Positions 45,501-53,285 of a DNA stretch of 64,000 bases are shown piece by piece (the stretch's first letter is position 1; each line of letters opens with the position of its first letter). The notes under the pieces are model-generated. The model did not search any database. It saw nothing but the letters and a program-made list of their open reading frames with translations, and had not been told where the DNA came from. Made by a program: the position numbers and the translations under genes. Origin of the DNA: Bacillota bacterium. Its GTDB lineage: Bacteria; Bacillota; UBA4882; UBA8346. The stretch is taken from assembly GCA_023435565.1 (NCBI GenBank), contig JAEYRN010000014.1, positions 70,931-134,930 of the forward strand, in the 5' to 3' direction.

Positions 45501-47680
45501 GATTTGTAATATTTAGCCGGAGCGGTAACCGATGAAACACCGGCAGTAGGAGTGTAAACAATCTCAAGATAGGGTGCATATTGGGGGTCATCTTTGGAGT
45601 TAATCGCGATATCGTTATCTCCTTCAGTAGCCCCTTGGATGATAATCGTTACATATTTATCGGTGGCGATATGGTTACTGAAGAAACCGGTGATATCGAA
45701 GTTTACCCAAGAATTTTTAGCGATTGGGCTGGAAATCCTGGGGGCAATCGCCGATCCGGTGGTTGACGGAAAGGTTGTATCCGTGTCCAACCAATTATCA
45801 ATATTAGATGCGTATAAATCAATGAAAGGAGAACCATCCTGTGAAGGAGTGCTTGTACTTACTGAATCGGCCGGATTATGCAGATATAGTTTTGTACTGG
45901 AGATGTTTCCGTTAATGAAACAGGCATCGAATTTTAAAGCGGTCCGCATATTAGGACAATCGGAACTCACATAATTACCGGTCCAGGCTACAATCTGGGG
46001 TGAAAAACTTCCTTCATCCTTTTGCGACATTCCATGATTATCGCGGTTATTCTCGAGAACGGCTTTGGTTCTAATTTTACCATCCGCATAAATCCGGTTA
46101 ACAGTAAGGATATATGTTTTAATTATAGCGCTCCGCTCGGCGATCACAGCGATTCGGACCGTGTTATCGCCTTCGTTAAGGTTAACCGTTACCGATGATC
46201 CGCTGGTTACATCATTGTCGTACACCTTGATAATTGCGTTGGAAGCGGCGGTTATTGGTGTAATCTCAATACTATTTACTGTATTTTGCTCTAATACGCC
46301 ATATTTACAGAGATCACTAGAAAACCCCGGCATCAACACCCCGGTGTTTAATGTCAATGCGCTCAAATCGGCGGCATCAGCCGACATAGTAAATGTAGTG
46401 TCATACCTCTTGACTTCAATTTGTTTATGAGCCCATAGTCCCTCTTGCCATGCAGCATATAATTCACCATTAAATACGGCCAGTACCGGATAGTCCGCGT
46501 TCCGGGTTGGATCCATGTTCAGACCGCTTTGCCCTCCGCCGGTGCTAACACCGTTACCGTCGACAAAAGCCCACGAAGTCCCGCCGCTATATTTTTTAAC
46601 ACGAATTTGTGCGATACTCTCGGAATTACTTTCAAACCAGGTTGTATATAATTGGTTGTTACGAACAATAAACTTTGGTGCCCACCCACTTTGGGCAGCA
46701 TTCAAGTTTAGACCGTTTACGGCGCCACCGTCTACCAAAGACCATGAAGCACCGTTGAAGGATTTAACCCGGATTTGACTTTTGGGCTCACCGGTCCCTC
46801 CTCCTTCGCACCAGGTAGCATAAAGAACACTGTTAAAGCTAATCAACGATGGCATATGAGCATTAATAGTGTTATCATAGTTCAGATAACCGGAAATGCC
46901 ATCCACCAAAGTCCAAGTATTATCTGTACTATTATATTTTTTGACATGAATCAAATAAGTAATCTTTTTGCTTCCGTCTCCTTCTTCCCAACATAGATAC
47001 AACGTATTATCATGGACTGTCAGTTTAGGAAAAGAGCCGTTTAAATAAGGACTGACATTTAACCCATTCGTACTGTTTCCATCGATAAACACCCAACTTG
47101 TACCGCCGGTATATTTTGCGACCCGAATCTGATAGTAAGATCCATTGGATTCGCACCATGTCGCATATAATGTTCCATCATATACCATAAGATTTGGATA
47201 TAATGGGCTACTGCTAAAACGAAGCCCTGTAGGGTTTGTGCTTCCTCCCGGATCAATAAAAGACCACGTTCCCCCCGAATATTTTTTAACGCGAATTGAA
47301 ATCCCGGCAGCGCCGCCACTATTCTCAGTCCAGGCCGCATATAACGTCCCTCCGTCGAGGGCTAAAGAAACGTTCCCGGTTGCGGCGATAGTTGGGTTAT
47401 AGTCCAATCCAGCTCCTCCGTCGATTCTGCTCCATAACGCGCCATCGTATTTTTTAACGATGATGTGTCCGCTTTCCTGCCATGCCATGTACATCGCCGT
47501 ATCATTACCGATCAGCACCGGATTGGTTGCGTTTTTGGCAAAGTCAATATTGTGATTTGCCGGAAACACCGGAAACCCGGTCCCGTTCACCCAACCTGCC
47601 CCATAAGCGGCTATGGATAATGACAGAGTTCCAATAAGTACAATAAAGCAAGTCATTAATATAGAGATATTTCGTCTCAT
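42587..47680 (-). CDS. Giant multidomain exported protein, about 1,697 aa
   Basis: Secreted surface protein. The ATG at 47680 follows AAAGGAG. After a signal peptide (to about AAYGA), residues about 30-440 hold seven or so repeats of about 60 aa of the type LYATWCESNG...QIRVKKYSGG (a BNR/Kelch-like propeller), then a cadherin-like beta sandwich (PF12733-type, ILTVNR), a DNRLRE-like domain, about three bacterial Ig-like units, a second DNRLRE-like domain (about 1180-1370) and three Fn3 units to the end. No LPXTG, S-layer or catalytic domain seen, so its anchoring is unclear. Operon with the lipoprotein at 41687. Confidence 0.82.
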   Translation of the reverse strand: MRRNISILMTCFIVLIGTLSLSIAAYGAGWVNGTGFPVFPANHNIDFAKNATNPVLIGNDTAMYMAWQESGHIIVKKYDGALWSRIDGGAGLDYNPTIAATGNVSLALDGGTLYAAWTENSGGAAGISIRVKKYSGGTWSFIDPGGSTNPTGLRFSSSPLYPNLMVYDGTLYATWCESNGSYYQIRVAKYTGGTSWVFIDGNSTNGLNVSPYLNGSFPKLTVHDNTLYLCWEEGDGSKKITYLIHVKKYNSTDNTWTLVDGISGYLNYDNTINAHMPSLISFNSVLYATWCEGGGTGEPKSQIRVKSFNGASWSLVDGGAVNGLNLNAAQSGWAPKFIVRNNQLYTTWFESNSESIAQIRVKKYSGGTSWAFVDGNGVSTGGGQSGLNMDPTRNADYPVLAVFNGELYAAWQEGLWAHKQIEVKRYDTTFTMSADAADLSALTLNTGVLMPGFSSDLCKYGVLEQNTVNSIEITPITAASNAIIKVYDNDVTSGSSVTVNLNEGDNTVRIAVIAERSAIIKTYILTVNRIYADGKIRTKAVLENNRDNHGMSQKDEGSFSPQIVAWTGNYVSSDCPNMRTALKFDACFINGNISSTKLYLHNPADSVSTSTPSQDGSPFIDLYASNIDNWLDTDTTFPSTTGSAIAPRISSPIAKNSWVNFDITGFFSNHIATDKYVTIIIQGATEGDNDIAINSKDDPQYAPYLEIVYTPTAGVSSVTAPAKYYKSGDNLDITFTFDRPVMVNTSGGSPYIPVSLNTGGTVSATYNSGASTSTALVFRYTISAGQEDRDGVALGSITIPALSSIRDAVTNLNASLVFLEVDTPGVKVDSIKPANQDTVFHTSMIKKGGAIVTIGSAGETGGSVWFAVAGKNQASDFTIGAAMTTAGGTAESISAPANEGNYYLYVIDAAGNVSTASVAVLTVDNTAPTITSETLVASNKYIDVVLSEGIYGTSTGNGAATETQFSLAFVQNGGTATGASIISVKKPNSEVEASAAALTGGEIKIRVFLLIDGNPSGVETVVIEPVNGTSLYDRAGNPMSALQTTGAINLNPVTLTLLAGILTETNLANTDIRVSLTGTTLKDSSFEAGNFVLTGAPDLRIISGSINYVDSTNCIFRITGSLGGDADMGLTIRGTEISNDYDISTTSANDIHIIDDLPQGKEMLIIGGSGSSGGTSGSDIDNNWYTAESYRNALRTVWNDSSLHLGKGPSGSPADLWLFNPGIIGEAGTKTGQIPGDAKVDRAELVLKIKNISGDQTKPRKISVYQINDTDSLGKPYFVYDSSEGLRNGLDFKYRDHRLGRDIPWRSSGTDSSVSSSIKLLDYFEFIPKAFAEGAYDCVRLDVSEAVKAWVKDRSRNQGLYITLDDPTTVDSTWDVGELVEFYGATAANSANRPKLRVTYLGTGDGYSPYAVSIDIVISGDKAISLTWSSPAPDAGHTAAAGYRVVRKYGVTPADPSDGTLVHDDMTSSINDTGLENGNIYYYAIFTYDASRNYSPKVCTKAVPCLSGRPEDPEDLTCALTGRNVTLSWTDKATNEDEYLVYCDNESNLIKTLTTNQTTYCYRNAMPGPHTFLIRAKNKTGTSNLVSSAPVNVPNLPDVPMDLSWSVISSSEVQLRWTIAADTTYRIEILDADGNLQRTEAATINLSDNTKKFQYPVMRLTAKTSYRFRVVAIKNSLENAVETELVKTTADLKPIFF

Positions 47681-47810
47681 TTTTCTTGCTCCTTTCAACC
47701 AAAAAAAACTTTCTTACCGCTGTTTAACATTGTATCGTCGCTTTAATATGAATTGATGGAATAAAATATATCTAAAATATTCCAAAGAGAATCTATCCCC
47801 GGAAAATATA

Positions 47811-48890
47811 TTAGCTGCCAAAAAAATTTATAGTAAGAGTATAATTTCTGGAATCGTTTCCAATTGCCGATGTAACATATAGTGGGATTACAGTAACTCC
47901 GACAGATATGTCAAAAGTCACCGGTGTATCAATTGGTACCCCTCCATGATTAATTTGGGGAATACCTCCATCCCTATCAACCGTAGCCGTAACGGTAATC
48001 TCCGAGGTATTAATATTTCCTTCATAGTGGAGAATATTTTTATTAAATGGTGAGGGAGTAAGTGGAACCAAAGTTCTACCGGATTTAACTACCAGATTGG
48101 TTAAATACGGACTACTTGCTCTGGTTACACTGATAACATAATTCTGCGGGTCTCCAATATACGGAGTTACTTCCACGGTGATAGGAGTAGTCACACCCGG
48201 ATTTAAACTAACCGGCTTAGAAGGATCTCCGCTAGTTGCAGGAACGCCATTAACCTTAATCGAAGCCCGGCTGTCCTCGGCGGTAGCCGTTACCGTAATA
48301 GTCGATGAATCATATCCCACACTCGCCGTATAATTGTTAGTCGTGCTTCCAAACGGCTGTTCCAGCGTCCCGGCGCTTATTGATAGACCGGTCAGTTTAG
48401 CGCTGGTGGGGTCGGCTGCATAAACCTCCAGATCAACGATGGAAGCGAAATTAGTATTGCACCGTAAACCTTTCGTCACATATACCCTGACAAATCTAAC
48501 CTTCCAAGGTTTTTCAAGAGTCCGGTCGGTTTGGCTCGCCGAATTGTTTACCACCGAATCCAGATCCCACCAATAATCCTCTCTATGTAAAAATTTATCA
48601 TCTTGCCAGTAATAATAATTAGATCCTTGCAGTTTATAATCACACAGGTTATAGTCGGTCTTCCAGCCCGCCGAACCCATCTGCTTAACTACCCAGCGGT
48701 TAACCCAAAACTCCGCCCCCAAATCCACCACTAGCCAAACAGGCGCAGGCTCGCCATATGATGGGATGGGTGATGATCCCACCCAGCGGCTGATTGGCGC
48801 CAAGACTCCGTCAACCGCTTTAGACGGTACGTATGGTTCGATGTAATGGCTGGCTTTAGCATGTTTATTTAGAGCGATATTGGTCGACAT
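47811..48890 (-). CDS. Discoidin (F5/8 type C) and cadherin-like domain protein
   Basis: 359 aa with no visible signal peptide. Residues 1-165 are an F5/8 type C carbohydrate-binding domain (starts NIALNKHAKASHYIEP, has KAVDG, SRWVGS and VVDLGAEFWVNRW). Residues about 170-355 hold two cadherin-like beta-sandwich units (ITVTATAEDSRASIKVNGV, VITVTRAS pattern, ending YTLTINF). AAAGGATGA precedes the ATG. It is transcribed with the collar genes just upstream. Its lack of a signal fits a role in a phage-like tail or release by other means. Confidence 0.78.
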   Translation of the reverse strand: MSTNIALNKHAKASHYIEPYVPSKAVDGVLAPISRWVGSSPIPSYGEPAPVWLVVDLGAEFWVNRWVVKQMGSAGWKTDYNLCDYKLQGSNYYYWQDDKFLHREDYWWDLDSVVNNSASQTDRTLEKPWKVRFVRVYVTKGLRCNTNFASIVDLEVYAADPTSAKLTGLSISAGTLEQPFGSTTNNYTASVGYDSSTITVTATAEDSRASIKVNGVPATSGDPSKPVSLNPGVTTPITVEVTPYIGDPQNYVISVTRASSPYLTNLVVKSGRTLVPLTPSPFNKNILHYEGNINTSEITVTATVDRDGGIPQINHGGVPIDTPVTFDISVGVTVIPLYVTSAIGNDSRNYTLTINFFGS

Positions 48891-48913
48891 TGATTGATCA
48901 TCCTTTCCGAAAC

Positions 48914-49177
48914 TTAATCATAATCTTCCCATTTGCCCGGATAAAGACCGGAGTTGCATATGTAATACTCCATACCGGGTTGAGGTTCCGTGCCCTTTAA
49001 ATTGGGTAAAGCAAAAGTAGTTATACCGTCACCGCCGAATTTGGTACTTATTAATGAAAACAAAGGCGGATACTGTTGTAGGGGAAGCTTTCGGCCGTCA
49101 CAAAGCAGCCATCCTTGGGGAACTGAATTATTAGAAAATAATACGATTTGTCCCAAATAATATAAATCGTCAGCCAT
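48914..49177 (-). CDS. Phage tail collar-domain protein 3
   Basis: 87 aa. The collar block WLLCDGRKL, then LFSLISTKFGGDGITTFALPNL and the end GMEYYIC match the tail-collar domain of the microcystin-dependent protein (MdpB) group. It has no signal peptide. GGAGG precedes the ATG. Family members are about 170-180 aa, so these are half-length. Third of three tandem copies; AT-rich spacing of 160 bases to the next copy. Confidence 0.85.
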   Translation of the reverse strand: MADDLYYLGQIVLFSNNSVPQGWLLCDGRKLPLQQYPPLFSLISTKFGGDGITTFALPNLKGTEPQPGMEYYICNSGLYPGKWEDYD

Positions 49178-49339
49178 TATGTCATCCTCCCAGGTAGATT
49201 CTTTTCAAATATGATCGTTTAAATAGATACAACCACATTATTGTTACATATGATTCACGAAAAAATGTTAAAGCCCATTATTTTAGTGAACCATATTAAA
49301 TCAATGACTAATGTCATTGTATATTGATCACCCATTTGT

Positions 49340-49579
49340 TCATTTTTCCGAAATGCAAATATAATAACTCATCTTGATATGTGGTGCAGCCTGCGTCAGA
49401 TCAGGCAAGGCAAAAGTGTTTACGCCGTCACCGCCGAATTTGTTGCCAATCACCGCAAACAAATCCCGATGCTCCTGGATGGAAAGTTGTTGGCCGTTGC
49501 AAAGCAGCCAATTATCCTGAAAACCACCCGAGAGAAAAGTATAGGGAAATAAAACGATTTGACCAATCTCATAGTCCAT
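49340..49579 (-). CDS. Phage tail collar-domain protein 2
   Basis: 79 aa, WLLCNGQQLSIQ, KFGGDGVNTFALPDL and MSYYICISE. Same half-length layout as its neighbours but diverged by eye to about half identity. AAGGAGG precedes the ATG. Confidence 0.85.
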   Translation of the reverse strand: MDYEIGQIVLFPYTFLSGGFQDNWLLCNGQQLSIQEHRDLFAVIGNKFGGDGVNTFALPDLTQAAPHIKMSYYICISEK

Positions 49580-49623
49580 GATTCAATCCTCCTTCTAGGT
49601 CACTTCATCAGAAACAGCCACTT

Positions 49624-49869
49624 TTACTTGACATAGGGCGGCGTAATTCCTTCCACGGCGATATAGTAATGCATACCTTTTAGCGGCAATGCTTTTTGTA
49701 GATCCGGCAGACCAAAGGCGACCCTGCCATCTCCGCCGAATTTGGTACCCAGCACTCTAAATAATTCCGGACATTGTTTGATTGCCAGTTGCCGCCCATC
49801 ACAAGCGAGCCAGCCCTTTGGCGCATAATCGACTGCAAACAATTGAATTTCGCCAATTAAATTATCCAT
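49624..49869 (-). CDS. Phage tail collar-domain protein 1
   Basis: 81 aa, with WLACDGRQLAIKQ, KFGGDGRVAFGLPDL and GMHYYIAVEG. AAGGAGG precedes the ATG. It is the first copy in the order of transcription and lies 41 bases after the receiver-like gene. Confidence 0.85.
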   Translation of the reverse strand: MDNLIGEIQLFAVDYAPKGWLACDGRQLAIKQCPELFRVLGTKFGGDGRVAFGLPDLQKALPLKGMHYYIAVEGITPPYVK

Positions 49870-49910
49870 GTATTGACCTCCTTTTGTTTTAATTCCTCAT
49901 TATTTCATAT

Positions 49911-50255
49911 TCATCGCCCTGAATTAAGCTCCACGGCGATCAGCTCCTGCAGCTCGTCGACGGTAGCCACTGTCCTGGGCTCGCCAAAGATCAGCACCAC
50001 CTTATTTTGAGCTAGACTCAACCCCAACACCAGTGGTCCCGGCTGATCGGTCAGATAAGCATAAAGCGCTCCCAGCCCAATCTGGTCAAAATCAAATAAG
50101 ACAACCGCAGGCGGGTCGGGATCCTTTGCCTGTAAAGCAGGTTTTACTTCCCCATCCCTTCTCACTTCCAAACCGGTGTCTTTTTGAAGACGGGCGGCAA
50201 TGCAGTCCATAAATAAAGCCCCGCCTTTCAGCATGATGACTGGTTTTTTTGCCAT
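49911..50255 (-). CDS. Receiver-like protein, 114 aa
   Basis: The ATG at 50255 has AGGAGG upstream. The pattern VVLFDFDQIG, then strand-helix units, recalls a receiver (REC) fold; the acidic residues DFD match the phospho-acceptor strand, but the paired acidic residues at the N-terminus are replaced by KK, so phosphorylation is doubtful. It starts just after the terminator of the fused kinase/regulator gene and heads the collar gene row. Confidence 0.55.
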   Translation of the reverse strand: MAKKPVIMLKGGALFMDCIAARLQKDTGLEVRRDGEVKPALQAKDPDPPAVVLFDFDQIGLGALYAYLTDQPGPLVLGLSLAQNKVVLIFGEPRTVATVDELQELIAVELNSGR

Positions 50256-50313
50256 AGCCGTTGGGCCTCCTTTAAAAACGGTTTCAGTATAGCAAAAAAA
50301 TTCCAAAAAAATA

Positions 50314-50341
50314 ACTATACTTTTCGAAAAAAAAGTATAGT
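50314..50341 (-). terminator. Terminator between sensor gene and receiver-like gene
   Basis: ACTATACTTTT pairs with its complement AAAAGTATAGT, followed by TATTTTTTT on the minus strand. It separates the fused sensor/regulator from the downstream collar row, or acts as an attenuator for it. Confidence 0.75.
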
Positions 50342-50423
50342 CTTAATGTTTTAAAGTAGTCAGGTGCAGAAGCTCGATGATTATTATTTCACACTTCACA
50401 CTTCACCCTTCTCCTTTCAAACT

Positions 50424-52844
50424 TCAATCTATTCCCATCTTCCTGACATAAGCCTCTACTTCGGAACGTTTTTTCAAATGCAGCTTATCCAAAATCTCCC
50501 GCATATGAAATTTAACAGTACTCTCACTTAAAAATAATTTCTTACCGATCTCCCGGTAGGTCCAGCCCTGGGCCACCATCACCAACACCTGGGCCTGTCT
50601 TGGAGTAAGATCTGAAGTTTCTTTAGTAACGGCAATTTCGTTCTTATATTGAGCAAGTTTATTTTCCGCGCTTAATTCATCTAATACCCGGACGGCTAAT
50701 TGCTCGGATGGTTTAGACTCGCCCTGAATAATAGTGGTTAACTCGGCAATCAATTCCTCCGCTCCCAATCCTTTCAATAAATAACCGGTTGCGCCGCTTT
50801 TGATTGCTTCAAAAAGGTCCTTTTCCCGATCCGACATAGTCAGTATCACGATCTTAATCTCCGAGAACTCCGCCTTGATTAGCCGCGTAGCCATTAGACC
50901 ATCGTAATCCGGCATTTGAAGATCCATCAAAACCAAATCCGGCTGAAAAACACGGGTTTTCTCCAAAGCCTCCCATCCATCTTTCGCCGTAGCCACAACC
51001 TGAAAGCCTTTGGAAACCAATAAATTATTAAGACCATCTAAGAATAAAGCATGATCATCCACCAGTATAAGTTTAGTTTGTCCTGTTGCCCTTTGTTCAG
51101 GCGCTTCAGACATTACAGCGACCGACTGAAATATTAATATATCATTATTGCTCGAAGACGGAAGATTAATCATTATCTGCGTCCCTTTTCCAGGGGTTGA
51201 TTGAATTTGGAGATCTCCTCCCACACTAGCGGCGCGTTCCTGCATGATTCCTTGTCCGAAACGCTTTCCCTCCGGCAACTTGGCATGGTCAAAACCAATA
51301 CCGTTATCGTTGACCACTACTTGGACATTTGAGCCGTTTTTCTGAAAATCAATAGTGATTTGCTTGGCTCGGGCATGTTTGCGTACGTTGACACAGGCTT
51401 CCTGAATAATCCGAAACAGTTGAGCCTGGACCGGAAGAGCCAACTCCCCGTCATCCAATCCGGCCGGATTATTAACCATAACATTAATATCAAAATTGGC
51501 TGTAAAATTTGCCGCATACTGTTCCAAAGTTTTAAAAAAGCCGTCCTTAAAAAGCAGGCTGGACTTGATCCCGTAGATAAACTCCCTTATTTCGGCATTG
51601 GATTCATTAATTACCTGGGATAAATTAAATAAACGGCTATCCGCTTCGACGATTTTGCCTTCACCGAGCTGATCCCGAATGGCTTGAATTTGGATATTCA
51701 TATATCCCATTACCTGCCCCAGACTGTCATGGAGTTCCCTGGCCAACCGTTCCCGTTCCTCAAGTGTGGCTGCTAATTGTTGTTGTTTTAAAATTTCATC
51801 CTGAGCTACCTTAACTTCAGTAATGTTGTGGAGTAAAAGCAGATGACCATTAATTTTATGACGTCCATCGAGAACAGGCCACCAACGGGTTTCGTAATAT
51901 TCGGTCTTCTTATCGCCTTGCTGTAACAGAATTTCTTGTTTCCCACTAGAAGTACGCTGAAACAATTCGCAGAATTTCGGGCCGAAGATCTCTGCTACCG
52001 TTTTACCGATTGTATCGTTAGTAGCAGTGGCGCCGATGATCCGGAGGGCTGCCGGATTGAACCTGGCCAATCGTCCGACCCGGTCAAAGACGAGCATCCC
52101 ATCGCCCATACTCTGGATAACCATTGACTGGCTGGCCTGCAAACGGTCGAAAAGTTCAAAACGGAACATCCCCCAAGCATAGAAGATGCCACAGATAGAA
52201 AAAAGTACTGGAGCGATATCATACTTAAGGGGCATTAATCGTAGAGTATGAGCTAGGTTGACCGAATAAGGAAGAACCGCCCCGAGTATCAATATTAAGA
52301 CTTGCCAGCGATAACGCCAAACTTGAATCAACGCCCGGATATAAATCAAAAAACCCACCGCTGCCACTGGATAAATAAAAGCGGAATGGACCCAAATCCA
52401 GGGCCCGAATGTCTTACCTATAACTGGGAAAGGACCACTAATATCCAGATGGACATCTTGCCGGAGCAGACCATGCCATTGATTGGTCCAGGCCACGATT
52501 ACTGTCAATACCGGAATAATCAACAGTAAAATATATCGGCGCCGGGTCAGCCACCAGCCTCTCCCGGTGAATTGCAAGGCCATGATTAGCCAGCTGATAA
52601 CGAGTGAATTGTAAGCAATGTATTGCACATTAGCCCAAAAAAGCTTAGTTGGAAGATCGAGCCCCATCATTTCTAGGGCATTGGCACCAGACCAGAGCGC
52701 CGAAGTGCACATCAGGGCAATAAAAGCTTTAGCTCCGGGAACGGAACGGCGCGGCCAGGCAAAGCCTATAACAGCTAATGATAGCAAAAATGAAGCGAAT
52801 ACGATATATGCATAAGGTATTAACTGATAATGACTTAAAGAGAT
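50424..52844 (-). CDS. Fused NarX-like histidine kinase and NarL-like regulator
   Basis: Single frame with a 7TM histidine-kinase input region, a PAS domain (FNPAALRIIG), HisKA_3 (RLARELHDSLGQV), HATPase (NDNGIGFD, GKGTQI), a receiver (LVDDH, LMDLQMPDYDG) and a LuxR HTH (LTPRQAQVLVMVAQGW, SESTVKFHM). A TTG start at 52787 would cut the first TM short. In frame upstream, after AGAGGTGA and 7 bases, is an ATC at 52844 that restores the TM (SHYQLIPYAYIVFASFLLSL); no canonical start lies there. So the start is uncertain. Usually the kinase and regulator are two genes. Confidence 0.88.
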   Translation of the reverse strand: MSLSHYQLIPYAYIVFASFLLSLAVIGFAWPRRSVPGAKAFIALMCTSALWSGANALEMMGLDLPTKLFWANVQYIAYNSLVISWLIMALQFTGRGWWLTRRRYILLLIIPVLTVIVAWTNQWHGLLRQDVHLDISGPFPVIGKTFGPWIWVHSAFIYPVAAVGFLIYIRALIQVWRYRWQVLILILGAVLPYSVNLAHTLRLMPLKYDIAPVLFSICGIFYAWGMFRFELFDRLQASQSMVIQSMGDGMLVFDRVGRLARFNPAALRIIGATATNDTIGKTVAEIFGPKFCELFQRTSSGKQEILLQQGDKKTEYYETRWWPVLDGRHKINGHLLLLHNITEVKVAQDEILKQQQLAATLEERERLARELHDSLGQVMGYMNIQIQAIRDQLGEGKIVEADSRLFNLSQVINESNAEIREFIYGIKSSLLFKDGFFKTLEQYAANFTANFDINVMVNNPAGLDDGELALPVQAQLFRIIQEACVNVRKHARAKQITIDFQKNGSNVQVVVNDNGIGFDHAKLPEGKRFGQGIMQERAASVGGDLQIQSTPGKGTQIMINLPSSSNNDILIFQSVAVMSEAPEQRATGQTKLILVDDHALFLDGLNNLLVSKGFQVVATAKDGWEALEKTRVFQPDLVLMDLQMPDYDGLMATRLIKAEFSEIKIVILTMSDREKDLFEAIKSGATGYLLKGLGAEELIAELTTIIQGESKPSEQLAVRVLDELSAENKLAQYKNEIAVTKETSDLTPRQAQVLVMVAQGWTYREIGKKLFLSESTVKFHMREILDKLHLKKRSEVEAYVRKMGID

Positions 52845-52858
52845 TTTATTTCACCTCT

Positions 52859-53092
52859 TTATCTTTCAATCATATTAATAATCTCATCAATGGTGATCTC
52901 GCACAGGCTGTCCCAGACCAGAGTATTACCATGCTCAACCCGGACGGCCTTGAACCGCTCCGGATCGACCAGTTCATTGAAACGTACGGCCTGCAGCCGT
53001 GGTCCCATGTCGTAGATGATTTGATGGCGGTTATTGAGGGTTATGGTTAAAGTATAATCATCGTTGGGAATCACTTTAACAATTTTAGACAT
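52859..53092 (-). CDS. DUF2442 protein, copy 1
   Basis: 77-aa DUF2442 domain protein (MSKIVKVIPNDDYTLTITLN at the start, WDSLCEITIDEIINMIER at the end). DUF2442 proteins are small and often found next to toxin-like or regulatory genes; the function is unknown. GGAGG precedes the ATG. A near-identical copy lies at 54663-54896. Confidence 0.88.
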   Translation of the reverse strand: MSKIVKVIPNDDYTLTITLNNRHQIIYDMGPRLQAVRFNELVDPERFKAVRVEHGNTLVWDSLCEITIDEIINMIER

Positions 53093-53285
53093 AAGTGACC
53101 TCCTCTTTTTAATGAAGGCTGTGCCATTCCAAGCCGGTGGAATTCGGGAGCTGGAAGCCAGGGGCTTTCCTATTTAGTGCTACCTAGAAAACACAATAAA
53201 ACCGATACATCGTAAACTTGGGTGTAGACCTGATTCCTGTCTCCTGTTCAAAAATTAAATCCTGCCATAATTCCCCCCCTAAATA

